A stretch of DNA of 38,538 nt from Streptomyces bambusae (lineage in GTDB: Bacteria; Actinomycetota; Actinomycetes; Streptomycetales; Streptomycetaceae), in contig NZ_WTFF01000024.1 of assembly GCF_019400985.1 (NCBI RefSeq), positions 1 through 38,538 on the forward strand, read 5' to 3'. The position numbers were made by a program, and so were the translations under genes. Under the pieces are notes generated by a model. It did not search any database. It saw only the letters and a program-made list of their open reading frames with translations, and was not told where the DNA came from. Shown here one piece after another: positions 18,717 through 25,105 of this stretch. Positions within the stretch are counted from its first letter, which is position 1, and each line of letters begins with the position of its first letter.

Positions 18717-19129
18717 AGCGACATCCCCTTCACGGACATCTCCGCCCACACCCGCTTCCCGGGCCCGCTGCGTTCCCCGACGGCCCACCTGTCCGCGAGG
18801 GCGGCTACAAGCCACAGCCCGCGCCCGCCGCCCTCGTCCGTGTCGGCCGTCACGGGCACCGGCCGCGCCGGGCACGCGTCGTGCACCTCGACCCGTACGC
18901 CGTGCGCGAGTCGCACGTAGCGGGTCTCGATCTCCCGGTCCGTGGGCCCGAAGGCGTGCCGCACCGCGTTGGTCACCAGTTCCGACGCGATGATCAGGGC
19001 ATCGTCCTCCAGCGCACCGAGCCCCCACCCGGCCAGCGCCTTACGCAACTCCGCCCGCGCGAGCCCGACACACTGCGCATCCCTCTGCCAGCGCCGAACC
19101 ACCTCGTCCGCACGCGCCTGGCCGCTCAC
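18713..19129 (-). CDS. ATP-binding protein, RsbW-like HATPase (anti-sigma/serine kinase type)
   Basis: A 138-residue GHKL-fold ATPase of the RsbW/SpoIIAB type. The N-box is ASELVTNAVRHA and the G-box region is TDEGGGRGLWLVAALADRW. Such small proteins are stand-alone kinases or anti-sigma factors, and in Streptomyces they often sit beside XRE/DUF397 pairs, as here. I favour GTG 19129 (SGQARADEVVRRW) as start. A longer frame to an ATG at 19366 would add a poorly conserved-looking, Arg-rich region that covers the probable divergent promoter. It is divergent from the XRE regulator and translationally coupled to the 67-aa gene. Confidence 0.82.
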   Translation of the reverse strand: MSGQARADEVVRRWQRDAQCVGLARAELRKALAGWGLGALEDDALIIASELVTNAVRHAFGPTDREIETRYVRLAHGVRVEVHDACPARPVPVTADTDEGGGRGLWLVAALADRWAVGERSGPGKRVWAEMSVKGMSL

Positions 19130-19370
19130 CGGACCACCACCCGGCCGTGGATGATCCGGGGACCCAGGTCGATCCCGTACGTCGCGAGGACGAGCACCTG
19201 CCGTCGCCACCACTGCTGTAGCGGTGACACCAGCCCGATAAAATGCAGCACGTTGACGCTCCTTGGTTAAGCGTTGGCCACGCCCCCGGACCGGTCGCAC
19301 GGTCGCGGGGGTCCTTGCGTTCGCGGCAAGATCACGTGCAGCGATGCGCCGCGTACGTTCTGCCATCCAG

Positions 19371-19427
19371 ATTGGCCACTATCCGAGTAACTGGCAAGCA
19401 GAACAACTGGATTGGCAATCTTGCCAA
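19371..19427. promoter_or_regulatory. Putative operator array in the divergent HATPase-XRE gap
   Basis: The 393-bp gap at 19130-19522 holds no convincing gene. Within it is a perfect dyad, TTGGCAA-TC-TTGCCAA (19412-19427), and two further TGGC half-sites at 19373 and 19392. The TGGC words at 19373, 19392 and 19413 are 19 and 21 bp apart, so they fall on one face of the helix. This stretch is more AT-rich than its surroundings. It is a likely binding site for the XRE regulator encoded at 19523 (inference). Confidence 0.5.
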
Positions 19428-19522
19428 ATGAGCTTCCTTCGTGTGGGTGACTCTGTGCGAGCATGTAGCCCCGCTGGCCGGAGCCAGGGAAACTTGGCCC
19501 AGCGTGGGAGAAAGGGGCGGTC

Positions 19523-20365
19523 GTGACAGCGCCAACCGTGCGACGTCGGCGACTCGGCTCCGAACTGCGGCGACTGCGGGAGGGAGCCAAGCTCACCCTC
19601 GATGAAGTCGAAGCGCAGTCTGGACTGAGCGCCTCCAAGGTGTCGCGCATCGAGAGCGCCACACGGGGCGCGAAGCCGGCAGACGTCGAACAGCTCATGT
19701 CCACGTACCAGCTCGAGGATCCGGACATCCGGGCGTTCTTGCTCACGCTGGCGAAGGACGGCGGCAAGCGCGGCTGGTGGCAGAGTTACGACCTCACCCC
19801 GGTCTACGCCGACCTGATCAGCCTGGAACACGACGCTTCGACGTTCAACACCTTCGAACCGATGTTGATCCCGGGGCTGCTGCAGACGGCGGGCTATGCG
19901 CGTGCTGTCATCAACGCGCTGAGCATGACGGCCACTCCGGCAGAGATCGCTCCCCTCGTCGAGGTGCGGATGGCCCGACAGTCCGTGCTCACCCGGCCGC
20001 GCCCGCTGAAACTCCGGGCGATCATCCACGAGGCCGCGATCAGCGCACGCGCCCCGGGCGTCGGCGTCATGCGGGACCAGATGCAGCGGCTTCTCGACGT
20101 GGCCGAGTACCCGCACGTGACAATTCAAGTACTGCCACTGGATGCTGAGTTGCATCCTGGTGCTGCGGGCGGGTTCACCGTTCTCGGCTTCGGCCAGGCC
20201 GGTCTCGATGTGGCTCTGCTGGAACAGCTGGACAGCAGCCTCTACATCGAGGAACCGCACGACGTGTCTCGGTACGCCGAGGCATTCGAGAGGCTGACCG
20301 CGTCGGCACTGCCGTTCGATCAGTCCCTGTCTCTTATCGCCGCCAAGAAGGACGCCCTACAGTGA
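19523..20365 (+). CDS. XRE-family regulator with DUF5753 (WhiJ/AbaA-like cluster)
   Basis: A 280-residue regulator. The N-terminal XRE helix-turn-helix (RLGSELRRLREGAKLTLDEVEAQSGLSASKVSRIESATRG) spans about residues 8-50. It is followed by a long DUF5753 domain beginning around SLEHDASTFNTFEPMLIPGLLQTAGYARAV and containing VRMARQSVLTRPRPLKLRAIIHEAAI and LPLDAELHPGAAGGFTVL. These proteins pair with DUF397 partners; in S. coelicolor whiJ-type clusters affect development (established for whiJ, not for this copy). The start is GTG 19523 with GGAGAAAGGGG upstream. The GTGA overlap with the DUF397 gene shows coupling. Codon use is slightly less GC-rich than in the des operon, compatible with transfer. 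Confidence 0.92.
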   Translation: MTAPTVRRRRLGSELRRLREGAKLTLDEVEAQSGLSASKVSRIESATRGAKPADVEQLMSTYQLEDPDIRAFLLTLAKDGGKRGWWQSYDLTPVYADLISLEHDASTFNTFEPMLIPGLLQTAGYARAVINALSMTATPAEIAPLVEVRMARQSVLTRPRPLKLRAIIHEAAISARAPGVGVMRDQMQRLLDVAEYPHVTIQVLPLDAELHPGAAGGFTVLGFGQAGLDVALLEQLDSSLYIEEPHDVSRYAEAFERLTASALPFDQSLSLIAAKKDALQ

Positions 20366-20589
20366 GCACCCAGACACCCGAGTCGTCCGACACGCCCCAG
20401 CACTGGCACAAGAGCAGCTACAGCGGATCCAACAGCAACTGCGTCGAGGTCGCGGCGACAGCCGACGGCGGGCGGGCCGTGCGCGACAGCAAGGACGCCG
20501 CCCGGCCCGGAATTCACGCCACCGCCGCGGCGTGGACCGCGTTCCTGGACGAGGTGAAGCGGACCCCCGGGCGCCGCGGCCGGGCCTAG
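20362..20589 (+). CDS. DUF397 small protein
   Basis: A 75-residue protein with the full DUF397 signature: W-x-KSSYSGSNSNCVEVA, a basic middle with AVRDSKDAARPG, and a final AWTAFLDEVKRTPG. DUF397 proteins are made beside XRE/DUF5753 regulators and are thought to act with or against them, in a manner sometimes compared to toxin-antitoxin or anti-repressor pairs. The GTG start overlaps the regulator stop (GTGA), giving tight stoichiometric expression. It probably binds the regulator directly (inference). Confidence 0.93.
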   Translation: MSTQTPESSDTPQHWHKSSYSGSNSNCVEVAATADGGRAVRDSKDAARPGIHATAAAWTAFLDEVKRTPGRRGRA

Positions 20590-20615
20590 GGTCACGCCCC
20601 CTGCGGGCAGATGCC

Positions 20616-21383
20616 TCAGCCGTCGCCCAGCGCGGTGGCGGTCGCGTGCGCGAAGGCCTCCGGGTTGTCGAACATGATGTTGTGGCCGCAGTCGGGGACC
20701 GCCCGGACCGTTACGCCGGAGGCCGTCAGCCGCTCCGCGCCCGCCGGCGTGCCGTCGGCTGCCGGGTGGAGGCAGGTGCGGGGGACGGGCAGCTCCATCA
20801 GGTGCTCGCGCAGGCTGGGGGTCGTCCCCCGGGCCCGGTGGACCGTGGTGCGGTACAGGGCCTCGCGTCCGGCCAGGCGCATCGTGGCCCACCAGAAGGG
20901 GCCCACCCGTTGTTCGGTCTGCCGCCAGCCGTCGGCCAGGAACTCCTCCTCGGTGAAGGCCGCGATGCCGCTGCTGCCGGGTCCGGGAACCGGCGGCGCC
21001 GGGTCCAGTACGGCGTCCACCAGGACGAGCTTCGAGACGAGCTGCGGGTGCCGGGCGGCGAGCAGGATCGCCACCGCACCGCCCAGGCTGTGCGCGACGA
21101 CCTCGGCGCCCGTCACCTCGGCGGCGTCCAGCGCGGCTGCCACGGCATCCGCGTGAGCCTCCAGCGTGTAGGTGAAGTCCGTCGGGCGGTCGCTGATGCC
21201 GAAGCCGAGAAGGTCGAGCAGCAACGACCGGCGGCCGGTCAGCAGTGGGTGCGCGGCGGCGGCAGCCCAGTACACCGGCGAGCTGGAGCCGAGTCCGTGC
21301 AGGTAGAGCCGGGCCGGCTCGACGCCGGGTATCTCCACCCAGCGGATCAGGTCGCCGTTCTCCGTCACGGGGGCATGGCGCAT
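20616..21383 (-). CDS. Alpha/beta hydrolase
   Basis: A 255-residue alpha/beta-fold hydrolase of the haloalkane dehalogenase/esterase superfamily. The nucleophile elbow is VVAHSLGGAVAILLA (G-x-S-x-G-like, with Ser as nucleophile), the oxyanion region is LYLHGLGSSSPVYW, and the catalytic His is in DCGHNIMFDNPEAFA. The acid residue is probably in the strand before the cap. It has no signal peptide, so it is cytoplasmic. It is divergent from a PadR regulator, with 90 bp and a perfect 20-bp palindrome between the starts, so its substrate or product may be the PadR effector (inference). The substrate is not predictable. Confidence 0.88.
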   Translation of the reverse strand: MRHAPVTENGDLIRWVEIPGVEPARLYLHGLGSSSPVYWAAAAAHPLLTGRRSLLLDLLGFGISDRPTDFTYTLEAHADAVAAALDAAEVTGAEVVAHSLGGAVAILLAARHPQLVSKLVLVDAVLDPAPPVPGPGSSGIAAFTEEEFLADGWRQTEQRVGPFWWATMRLAGREALYRTTVHRARGTTPSLREHLMELPVPRTCLHPAADGTPAGAERLTASGVTVRAVPDCGHNIMFDNPEAFAHATATALGDG

Positions 21384-21428
21384 GGCCGACTCCTCTGTTC
21401 GATCGTTCGATGACGAGACAGCCTGAAG

Positions 21429-21448
21429 ATACCTCGATCACGAGGTAT
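21429..21448. promoter_or_regulatory. PadR operator between alpha/beta hydrolase and padR
   Basis: ATACCTCG-ATCA-CGAGGTAT is a perfect 20-bp inverted repeat. Immediately downstream, CGATATCG (21451-21458) is a second, smaller palindrome. PadR-family proteins bind dyads of this general form (ATAC/GTAT arms) near their own promoters. The site covers the divergent promoters. Confidence 0.8.
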
Positions 21449-21473
21449 AGCGATATCGAGTTATCCTGGGCCC

Positions 21474-22001
21474 ATGCTCAAGCTCGCGATCCTCGGGTTC
21501 CTCCACGACCGGCCGATGCACGGCTACGAGCTGCGCCGGCACCTGGCCGCACTCACCGGCCACGTCCGCCCGATCAGTGACGGCACCCTCTATCCGGCGA
21601 TCAAGCGCCTGGAGGCCGGCGGGCTGCTCGTCCGCGAGACCGAGCCCGGATCGGCCGCCGCCCCCCGGCACACCCTGCACCTCACCCCGGCCGGGCGGGC
21701 GGCACTGCTCGAACGGCTGGGCGCGCCCGAGCAGTTGGACATCAGCGACGAGAACCGCTGGTTCACCGTCCTGGCCTTCCTCCGCCACCTCGACGACCCC
21801 GGCCGGCAGGCCACCGTGCTCCGTCGCCGGCTCGCCTTCCTCGAAGAGCCCGCCAGCTTCTTCTACGACGACACCCGACCGCTCCGCGCCGAGGAGATCA
21901 CCGACCCGTTCCGCAGCGGCATCCTGACGATCGCCCGGGCGACCTCCCAGGCCGAACTCGCATGGCTGTCCGACACTCTTGCCGCCCTCGACGCCGCGTG
22001 A
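21474..22001 (+). CDS. PadR-family transcriptional regulator
   Basis: A 175-residue PadR-family winged-helix repressor. The N-terminal domain (LKLAILGFLHDRPMHGYELRRHLAALTG, then GTLYPAIKRLEAGGLLVRE) is diagnostic, followed by LTPAGRAALLERL. The C-terminal half is a helical dimerisation region of the short PadR type (Vir_act_alpha_C-like). There is little ribosome-binding site before the ATG at 21474, and the transcript may have a very short leader. It is divergent from the hydrolase, sharing a palindromic operator, and probably represses both genes. Confidence 0.92.
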   Translation: MLKLAILGFLHDRPMHGYELRRHLAALTGHVRPISDGTLYPAIKRLEAGGLLVRETEPGSAAAPRHTLHLTPAGRAALLERLGAPEQLDISDENRWFTVLAFLRHLDDPGRQATVLRRRLAFLEEPASFFYDDTRPLRAEEITDPFRSGILTIARATSQAELAWLSDTLAALDAA

Positions 22002-22056
22002 TCGTGAGCGAGCCGCAGGATTCCGCGAAGCGGACCACCGCCCCACTCGTCGCATG

Positions 22057-23652
22057 TCACGGCCAGGGGACCTCCTGGGCCCGGTGGAAGCCGATGGCCT
22101 GGTCCGTCATGCGCGGACCCTGCGCGGCCAGGCGGAGCCGGTAGCGGTCCCAGTCCAGGGCGGTGGCCGGGGACCAGCCCAGCTCCGCGAGGCCGAGGAC
22201 CCGCGGGAAGGCCATGTGCTCCAGGGCCACCACCGAGTCGACCGTCTCCGTCCACAGGGCGGCCTCCACGCCGAGCACGGCGGATTCGGGCACCCCGGAC
22301 ACGTGGGTGCCCGGGTCCCAGGCGTAGGACCGCCGCACCGGCACGTACCCGGCCCACACCAGCCCCGGGCCGGTGCTCTTGTCGTACTTCATGTCGAGGT
22401 AGGCCCGGTCCGCCGGCGAGAGCACCACCTTGTGGCCCGCCCGCACGGCCGCCGCCACCTTCGCCTTCTCCGCCGCCGGCGTCCGGTCGTGCCCCCACCA
22501 CTGCAGGACCGCTCCCGGCGCGGGCTTCGCCCCGGCCAGCTGGTGCCAGGCGACGACCTGCTTGCCGTACACCGCCACCGCCTTCTGCGCCCGGTCCATG
22601 AAGGCCGTGTAGTCGGCCGCGCTCGTGGAGTGGGCCTCGTCGCCGCCGATGTGCAAGTAGCGGCCCGGGGTCGCCTCGGCGACCTCGCGCAGGACGTCGT
22701 CGACGAACTCGTAGGTCTTCGCCTTGCGCACGCACAGCGAGCTGAAGCCGACCTTGGTCCCCGTGTAGCGGTCCCGGGGCTTCCCGTCGCAGTTCAGGTC
22801 CGCGTAGGAAGCGAGGGCGGCGTGGGTGTGGCCGGGCATGTCGATCTCGGGTACGACCTCCACGTACCGCTCGGCCGCGTACGCCACCAGCTCGCGGTAT
22901 TCGTCCATGGTCCAGGCGCCGCCCGGGCCCCCGCCGACCTCGCTCCCCCCGCCGTACGCGGCCAGCATCGGCCAGGACTCGATCTCCAGGCGCCAGCCCT
23001 GGTCGTCGGTGAGGTGCAGGTGCAGAGTGTTGATCTTGTACTGGGCGAGCTGGTCGACGTACCGCTTGACCTGCTCCACGGTGAAGAAGTGCCGCGCGAT
23101 GTCGAGCAGCGCGCCCCGGTAGGCGAACCGGGGGCGGTCCTCGATCCGGCCGCCCGGCACCGCGGCGGCCCCCGACACGGGCAGCAGCTGGCGCAGGGTC
23201 TGCGCGGCGTGGAAGAGGCCGGCGGGGGTGCGGGCGGTCATGGTCACGGCGGCCGGGGTGGACTCCAGCCGGTACCCCTCCTCCCCCAGCCCCTCGGTGT
23301 CCTCGCCCTTGTCGATCCGCAGCAGGATGCCGCTGCCCCCGGCGCCCTCGACGACCGGCAGCGGCACTCCGGTGGGGCCGCGCAGCTGCCGGGCGAGCAG
23401 CTCGCCGATCCGGCCCACCTCGTCGTCGCCCGGGGCGGTACGGATCACCGTGGCGGGACGGAGCCGGTATCCGGGGCCGCCGCTCTGCGCCATGGCGGGC
23501 GCGGGCAGCACGCGTTCGTAGGGCGCGAGTTCGGCCACCCGGCGCAGGTCCGGGTCGCCGGGTCTCGCATCGTCGGTGCCGCCTTCGGCCGCGGCGCAGG
23601 AGAGGGTGGCCGCGAGGGCCAGCAGGGCGCCGAGCATGCGCAGGACTCTCAT
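22057..23652 (-). CDS. Beta-N-acetylhexosaminidase lipoprotein (GH20)
   Basis: A 531-residue secreted glycoside hydrolase family 20 enzyme that releases terminal GlcNAc/GalNAc from chitin or peptidoglycan fragments. The N-terminus MRVLRMLGALLALAATLSC is a lipoprotein signal peptide with the lipobox Cys at residue 19. The GH20 N-terminal domain is followed by the TIM barrel: YRGALLDIARHFFTVEQVK, LHLHLTDDQGWRLEIESWP, VVPEIDMPGHTHAAL, and the catalytic Asp-Glu pair in YLHIGGDEAHS. The Trp motifs of the sugar pocket are present (VLQWWGHD, VWAGY). A degenerate DasR-type site lies just upstream of the ATG. It is convergent with padR. Confidence 0.94.
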   Translation of the reverse strand: MRVLRMLGALLALAATLSCAAAEGGTDDARPGDPDLRRVAELAPYERVLPAPAMAQSGGPGYRLRPATVIRTAPGDDEVGRIGELLARQLRGPTGVPLPVVEGAGGSGILLRIDKGEDTEGLGEEGYRLESTPAAVTMTARTPAGLFHAAQTLRQLLPVSGAAAVPGGRIEDRPRFAYRGALLDIARHFFTVEQVKRYVDQLAQYKINTLHLHLTDDQGWRLEIESWPMLAAYGGGSEVGGGPGGAWTMDEYRELVAYAAERYVEVVPEIDMPGHTHAALASYADLNCDGKPRDRYTGTKVGFSSLCVRKAKTYEFVDDVLREVAEATPGRYLHIGGDEAHSTSAADYTAFMDRAQKAVAVYGKQVVAWHQLAGAKPAPGAVLQWWGHDRTPAAEKAKVAAAVRAGHKVVLSPADRAYLDMKYDKSTGPGLVWAGYVPVRRSYAWDPGTHVSGVPESAVLGVEAALWTETVDSVVALEHMAFPRVLGLAELGWSPATALDWDRYRLRLAAQGPRMTDQAIGFHRAQEVPWP

Positions 23653-23659
23653 GCTGCCC

Positions 23660-23671
23660 AGGTATAGGCCA
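23660..23671. promoter_or_regulatory. Possible DasR (dre-like) site before the hexosaminidase
   Basis: AGGTATAGGCCA matches the dre core TGGTCTAGACCA at 9 of 12 positions. It lies 8 bp before the hexosaminidase start in a 53-bp divergent gap shared with the DUF4429 gene. DasR controls chitin/GlcNAc genes including GH20 enzymes in S. coelicolor (established), so the location is apt, but the match is weak. Confidence 0.35.
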
Positions 23672-23705
23672 ACTCCCGCCCGTAGGGCTTTGCGAGAATC
23701 GATGG

Positions 23706-24599
23706 ATGGCGGAAATCATCCAGAAGGACGGCACTTGGACCTTCGACGGCGACGCGGTGCACATCGTGCCGGGCCGCGACAAGGGGGTCGGACTGCTGCG
23801 GCAGACGCTCGGCGCGGTGTCCGTGCCGCTGCACGCGGTGGCGGGGATCAGCTTCGAGCCGGGGCGCAAGTCCGGCCGGCTGCGGCTGCGGCTGCGTGAC
23901 GGCGCGGACCCACTGCTCCAGGTGACGGCGGGGCGGCTGCCGGACTCCTCGGACCCGTACGTGCTGACGGTGGAGACGGACCGGACCGGGGTCGCGGAGT
24001 ACTTCGTGGACGAGGTCCGCAACGCGCTGCTGCTGGACCAGGTGGACCCCGGGCCGGCGGCGCAGTACCTGCTGCCCGGCCCGTCCGTGCCGCTCACGGT
24101 GGGGGCGGGTGACGGCACGGCCGCCTTCGACGGCTCGCGGATCACCCTGTCATGGAACTGGAAGACCGAGGAGGCCAAGAGCTCCGGCGGGTCGCGCAGC
24201 TTCCGGGTGGAGGACCTGCGGGCGGTGGAGTGGTTCCCGGCGGCCGGGCTGGAGAACGGCTACCTGCGCTTCGTCCTGGCGGCGAGCACCTCCTCCGCCC
24301 CGGACCCCAAGTACGACCCGCACGCCGTGGAGCTCTTCGGCTTCAAGAAGGACCCGCTGATGGCGCTGGTCGCGGCGGCCGTGCTGGTCCGCATGCCGCA
24401 CCCGGCCGCGCCCGCCGCCGTCCCGGCCGAGGCGGCGCCGGTGCGGGAGCTGGCGGCGGGTCCCGCCGCCGAGCCGGCGGCCGACGACCACGACGTACTG
24501 CTGCGCCGACTGCGGGAGCTCGGCGAACTGCACCAGGCGGGGGTCCTGACCGCGGACGAGTTCTCGGCCGCGAAGCAGGCCGTGCTGCGCCGCTTCTGA
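23706..24599 (+). CDS. DUF4429/SHOCT-domain protein
   Basis: A 297-residue cytoplasmic protein. Two DUF4429-like beta-rich repeats are visible: residues ~5-95 (DGTWTFDGDAVHIVPGRDKG, then LHAVAGISFEPGRKSGRLRLRL) and ~135-230 (DGTAAFDGSRITLSWNWK, then DLRAVEWFPAAGLENGYLRF). An Ala/Pro-rich linker leads to a C-terminal SHOCT-like helix pair (DHDVLLRRLRELGELHQAGVLTADEFSAAKQAVL). The family has no assigned biochemical role. SHOCT motifs generally mediate oligomerisation. It has no membrane segment. A hairpin terminator lies 82 bp past its stop. Confidence 0.85.
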   Translation: MAEIIQKDGTWTFDGDAVHIVPGRDKGVGLLRQTLGAVSVPLHAVAGISFEPGRKSGRLRLRLRDGADPLLQVTAGRLPDSSDPYVLTVETDRTGVAEYFVDEVRNALLLDQVDPGPAAQYLLPGPSVPLTVGAGDGTAAFDGSRITLSWNWKTEEAKSSGGSRSFRVEDLRAVEWFPAAGLENGYLRFVLAASTSSAPDPKYDPHAVELFGFKKDPLMALVAAAVLVRMPHPAAPAAVPAEAAPVRELAAGPAAEPAADDHDVLLRRLRELGELHQAGVLTADEFSAAKQAVLRRF

Positions 24600-24660
24600 C
24601 CGGCGCCGCGCGGCTGTCGGGGGCTGCCGGGGGCCGCCAGGGGGCACGCTCCATGACGCT

Positions 24661-24680
24661 CCTCTGGTCCAGACCAGAGG
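24661..24680. promoter_or_regulatory. DasR-responsive element (dre)
   Basis: CCTCTGGTCCAGACCAGAGG is a perfect 20-bp palindrome containing TGGTCCAGACCA, 11 of 12 with the dre core TGGTCTAGACCA. It lies after the DUF4429 gene and upstream of the 91-aa gene and glmS. DasR is the GntR-type GlcNAc-responsive regulator whose effector includes GlcN-6-P, the product of GlmS. A site here would let amino-sugar supply control glmS, although the start of glmS is 425 bp away with a terminator between. Confidence 0.6.
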
Positions 24681-24681
24681 G

Positions 24682-24708
24682 ATCCTGCCCGATTCCGGGC
24701 AGGATCTT
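24682..24708 (+). terminator. Rho-independent terminator
   Basis: ATCCTGCCCG (24682-24691) pairs perfectly with CGGGCAGGAT (24696-24705) around ATTC, followed by CTTT. It lies directly after the dre-like palindrome and before the 91-aa gene. It supports starting that gene at GTG 24743 and not at an ATG at 24653, which would put both hairpins in coding sequence. Confidence 0.8.
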
Positions 24709-24742
24709 TGCGTTCCGGGGCGTTAACCGTCACTATCTACGG

Positions 24743-25018
24743 GTGCTCGACCGCCGCCCGTCACATGACGATCTTGTCGACCACCTGGTGCGCAGCACCG
24801 CGCTCCAGCGCGGCGAGGCCGTCCGGGTGGTGCTGGACGTGCTGGCGTACTTCGACGAGACGACCGAGGAGTTCGTCCGCCGCCGCCACCGCGAACTGCA
24901 GTCGGGCGGGGCGGTCAACGCGGACATCTTCGAGCGGATCGCGGCCGAGCTGCCGCACCGCGCCGTCGCACCGCCGCAGCTCACGCTGCGGCAGCTGCGG
25001 CGCATCGTCTACGGCTGA
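24743..25018 (+). CDS. Conserved small hypothetical protein, 91 aa
   Basis: A 91-residue, mostly helical, charged protein with segments LVDHLVRSTALQRGEAVRVV, YFDETTEEFVRRRHRELQ and ADIFERIAAELPHRAVAPPQLTLRQLRRIVYG. I recall close relatives at the same place in other streptomycetes but no function. It has no signal or membrane segment. The predicted GTG start has no ribosome-binding site. A TATCTAC motif 4-10 bp upstream could be a -10 box, so the mRNA may be leaderless. It is followed after 87 bp by glmS and may be co-transcribed. The stop codon lies in a 19-bp tandem duplication. Confidence 0.72.
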   Translation: MLDRRPSHDDLVDHLVRSTALQRGEAVRVVLDVLAYFDETTEEFVRRRHRELQSGGAVNADIFERIAAELPHRAVAPPQLTLRQLRRIVYG

Positions 25019-25046
25019 GGGGCCGGGGTACGGCTGAGGGGCCGGG
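25010..25046. repeat. 19-bp tandem duplication spanning a stop codon
   Basis: TACGGCTGAGGGGCCGGGG (25010-25028) is followed by TACGGCTGAGGGGCCGGG (25029-25046). The first unit contains the TGA (25016-25018) of the 91-aa gene. Confidence 0.85.
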
Positions 25047-25105
25047 CCGCCGTGCGGCGGACAGGCGGGCACTGGGACAGGGAACAACAGGAGGGGCTCA
25101 GCTCT

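Noticed and set aside
19130..19366. N-terminal extension of the HATPase to ATG 19366
   Set aside because: The extra residues are Arg/Ala-rich without family similarity and would cover most of the divergent promoter gap. The GTG at 19129 gives the usual size for this family.
24653..24742. ATG at 24653 as the start of the 91-aa gene (would give 121 aa)
   Set aside because: This stretch contains a perfect 20-bp dre palindrome and a rho-independent terminator, and the added residues lack the helical pattern of the rest.
25019..25105. glmS ribozyme/riboswitch upstream of glmS
   Set aside because: The 87-bp leader is too short and consists of a tandem repeat and GC-rich filler, with no ribozyme core visible. 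Actinobacteria generally lack it.
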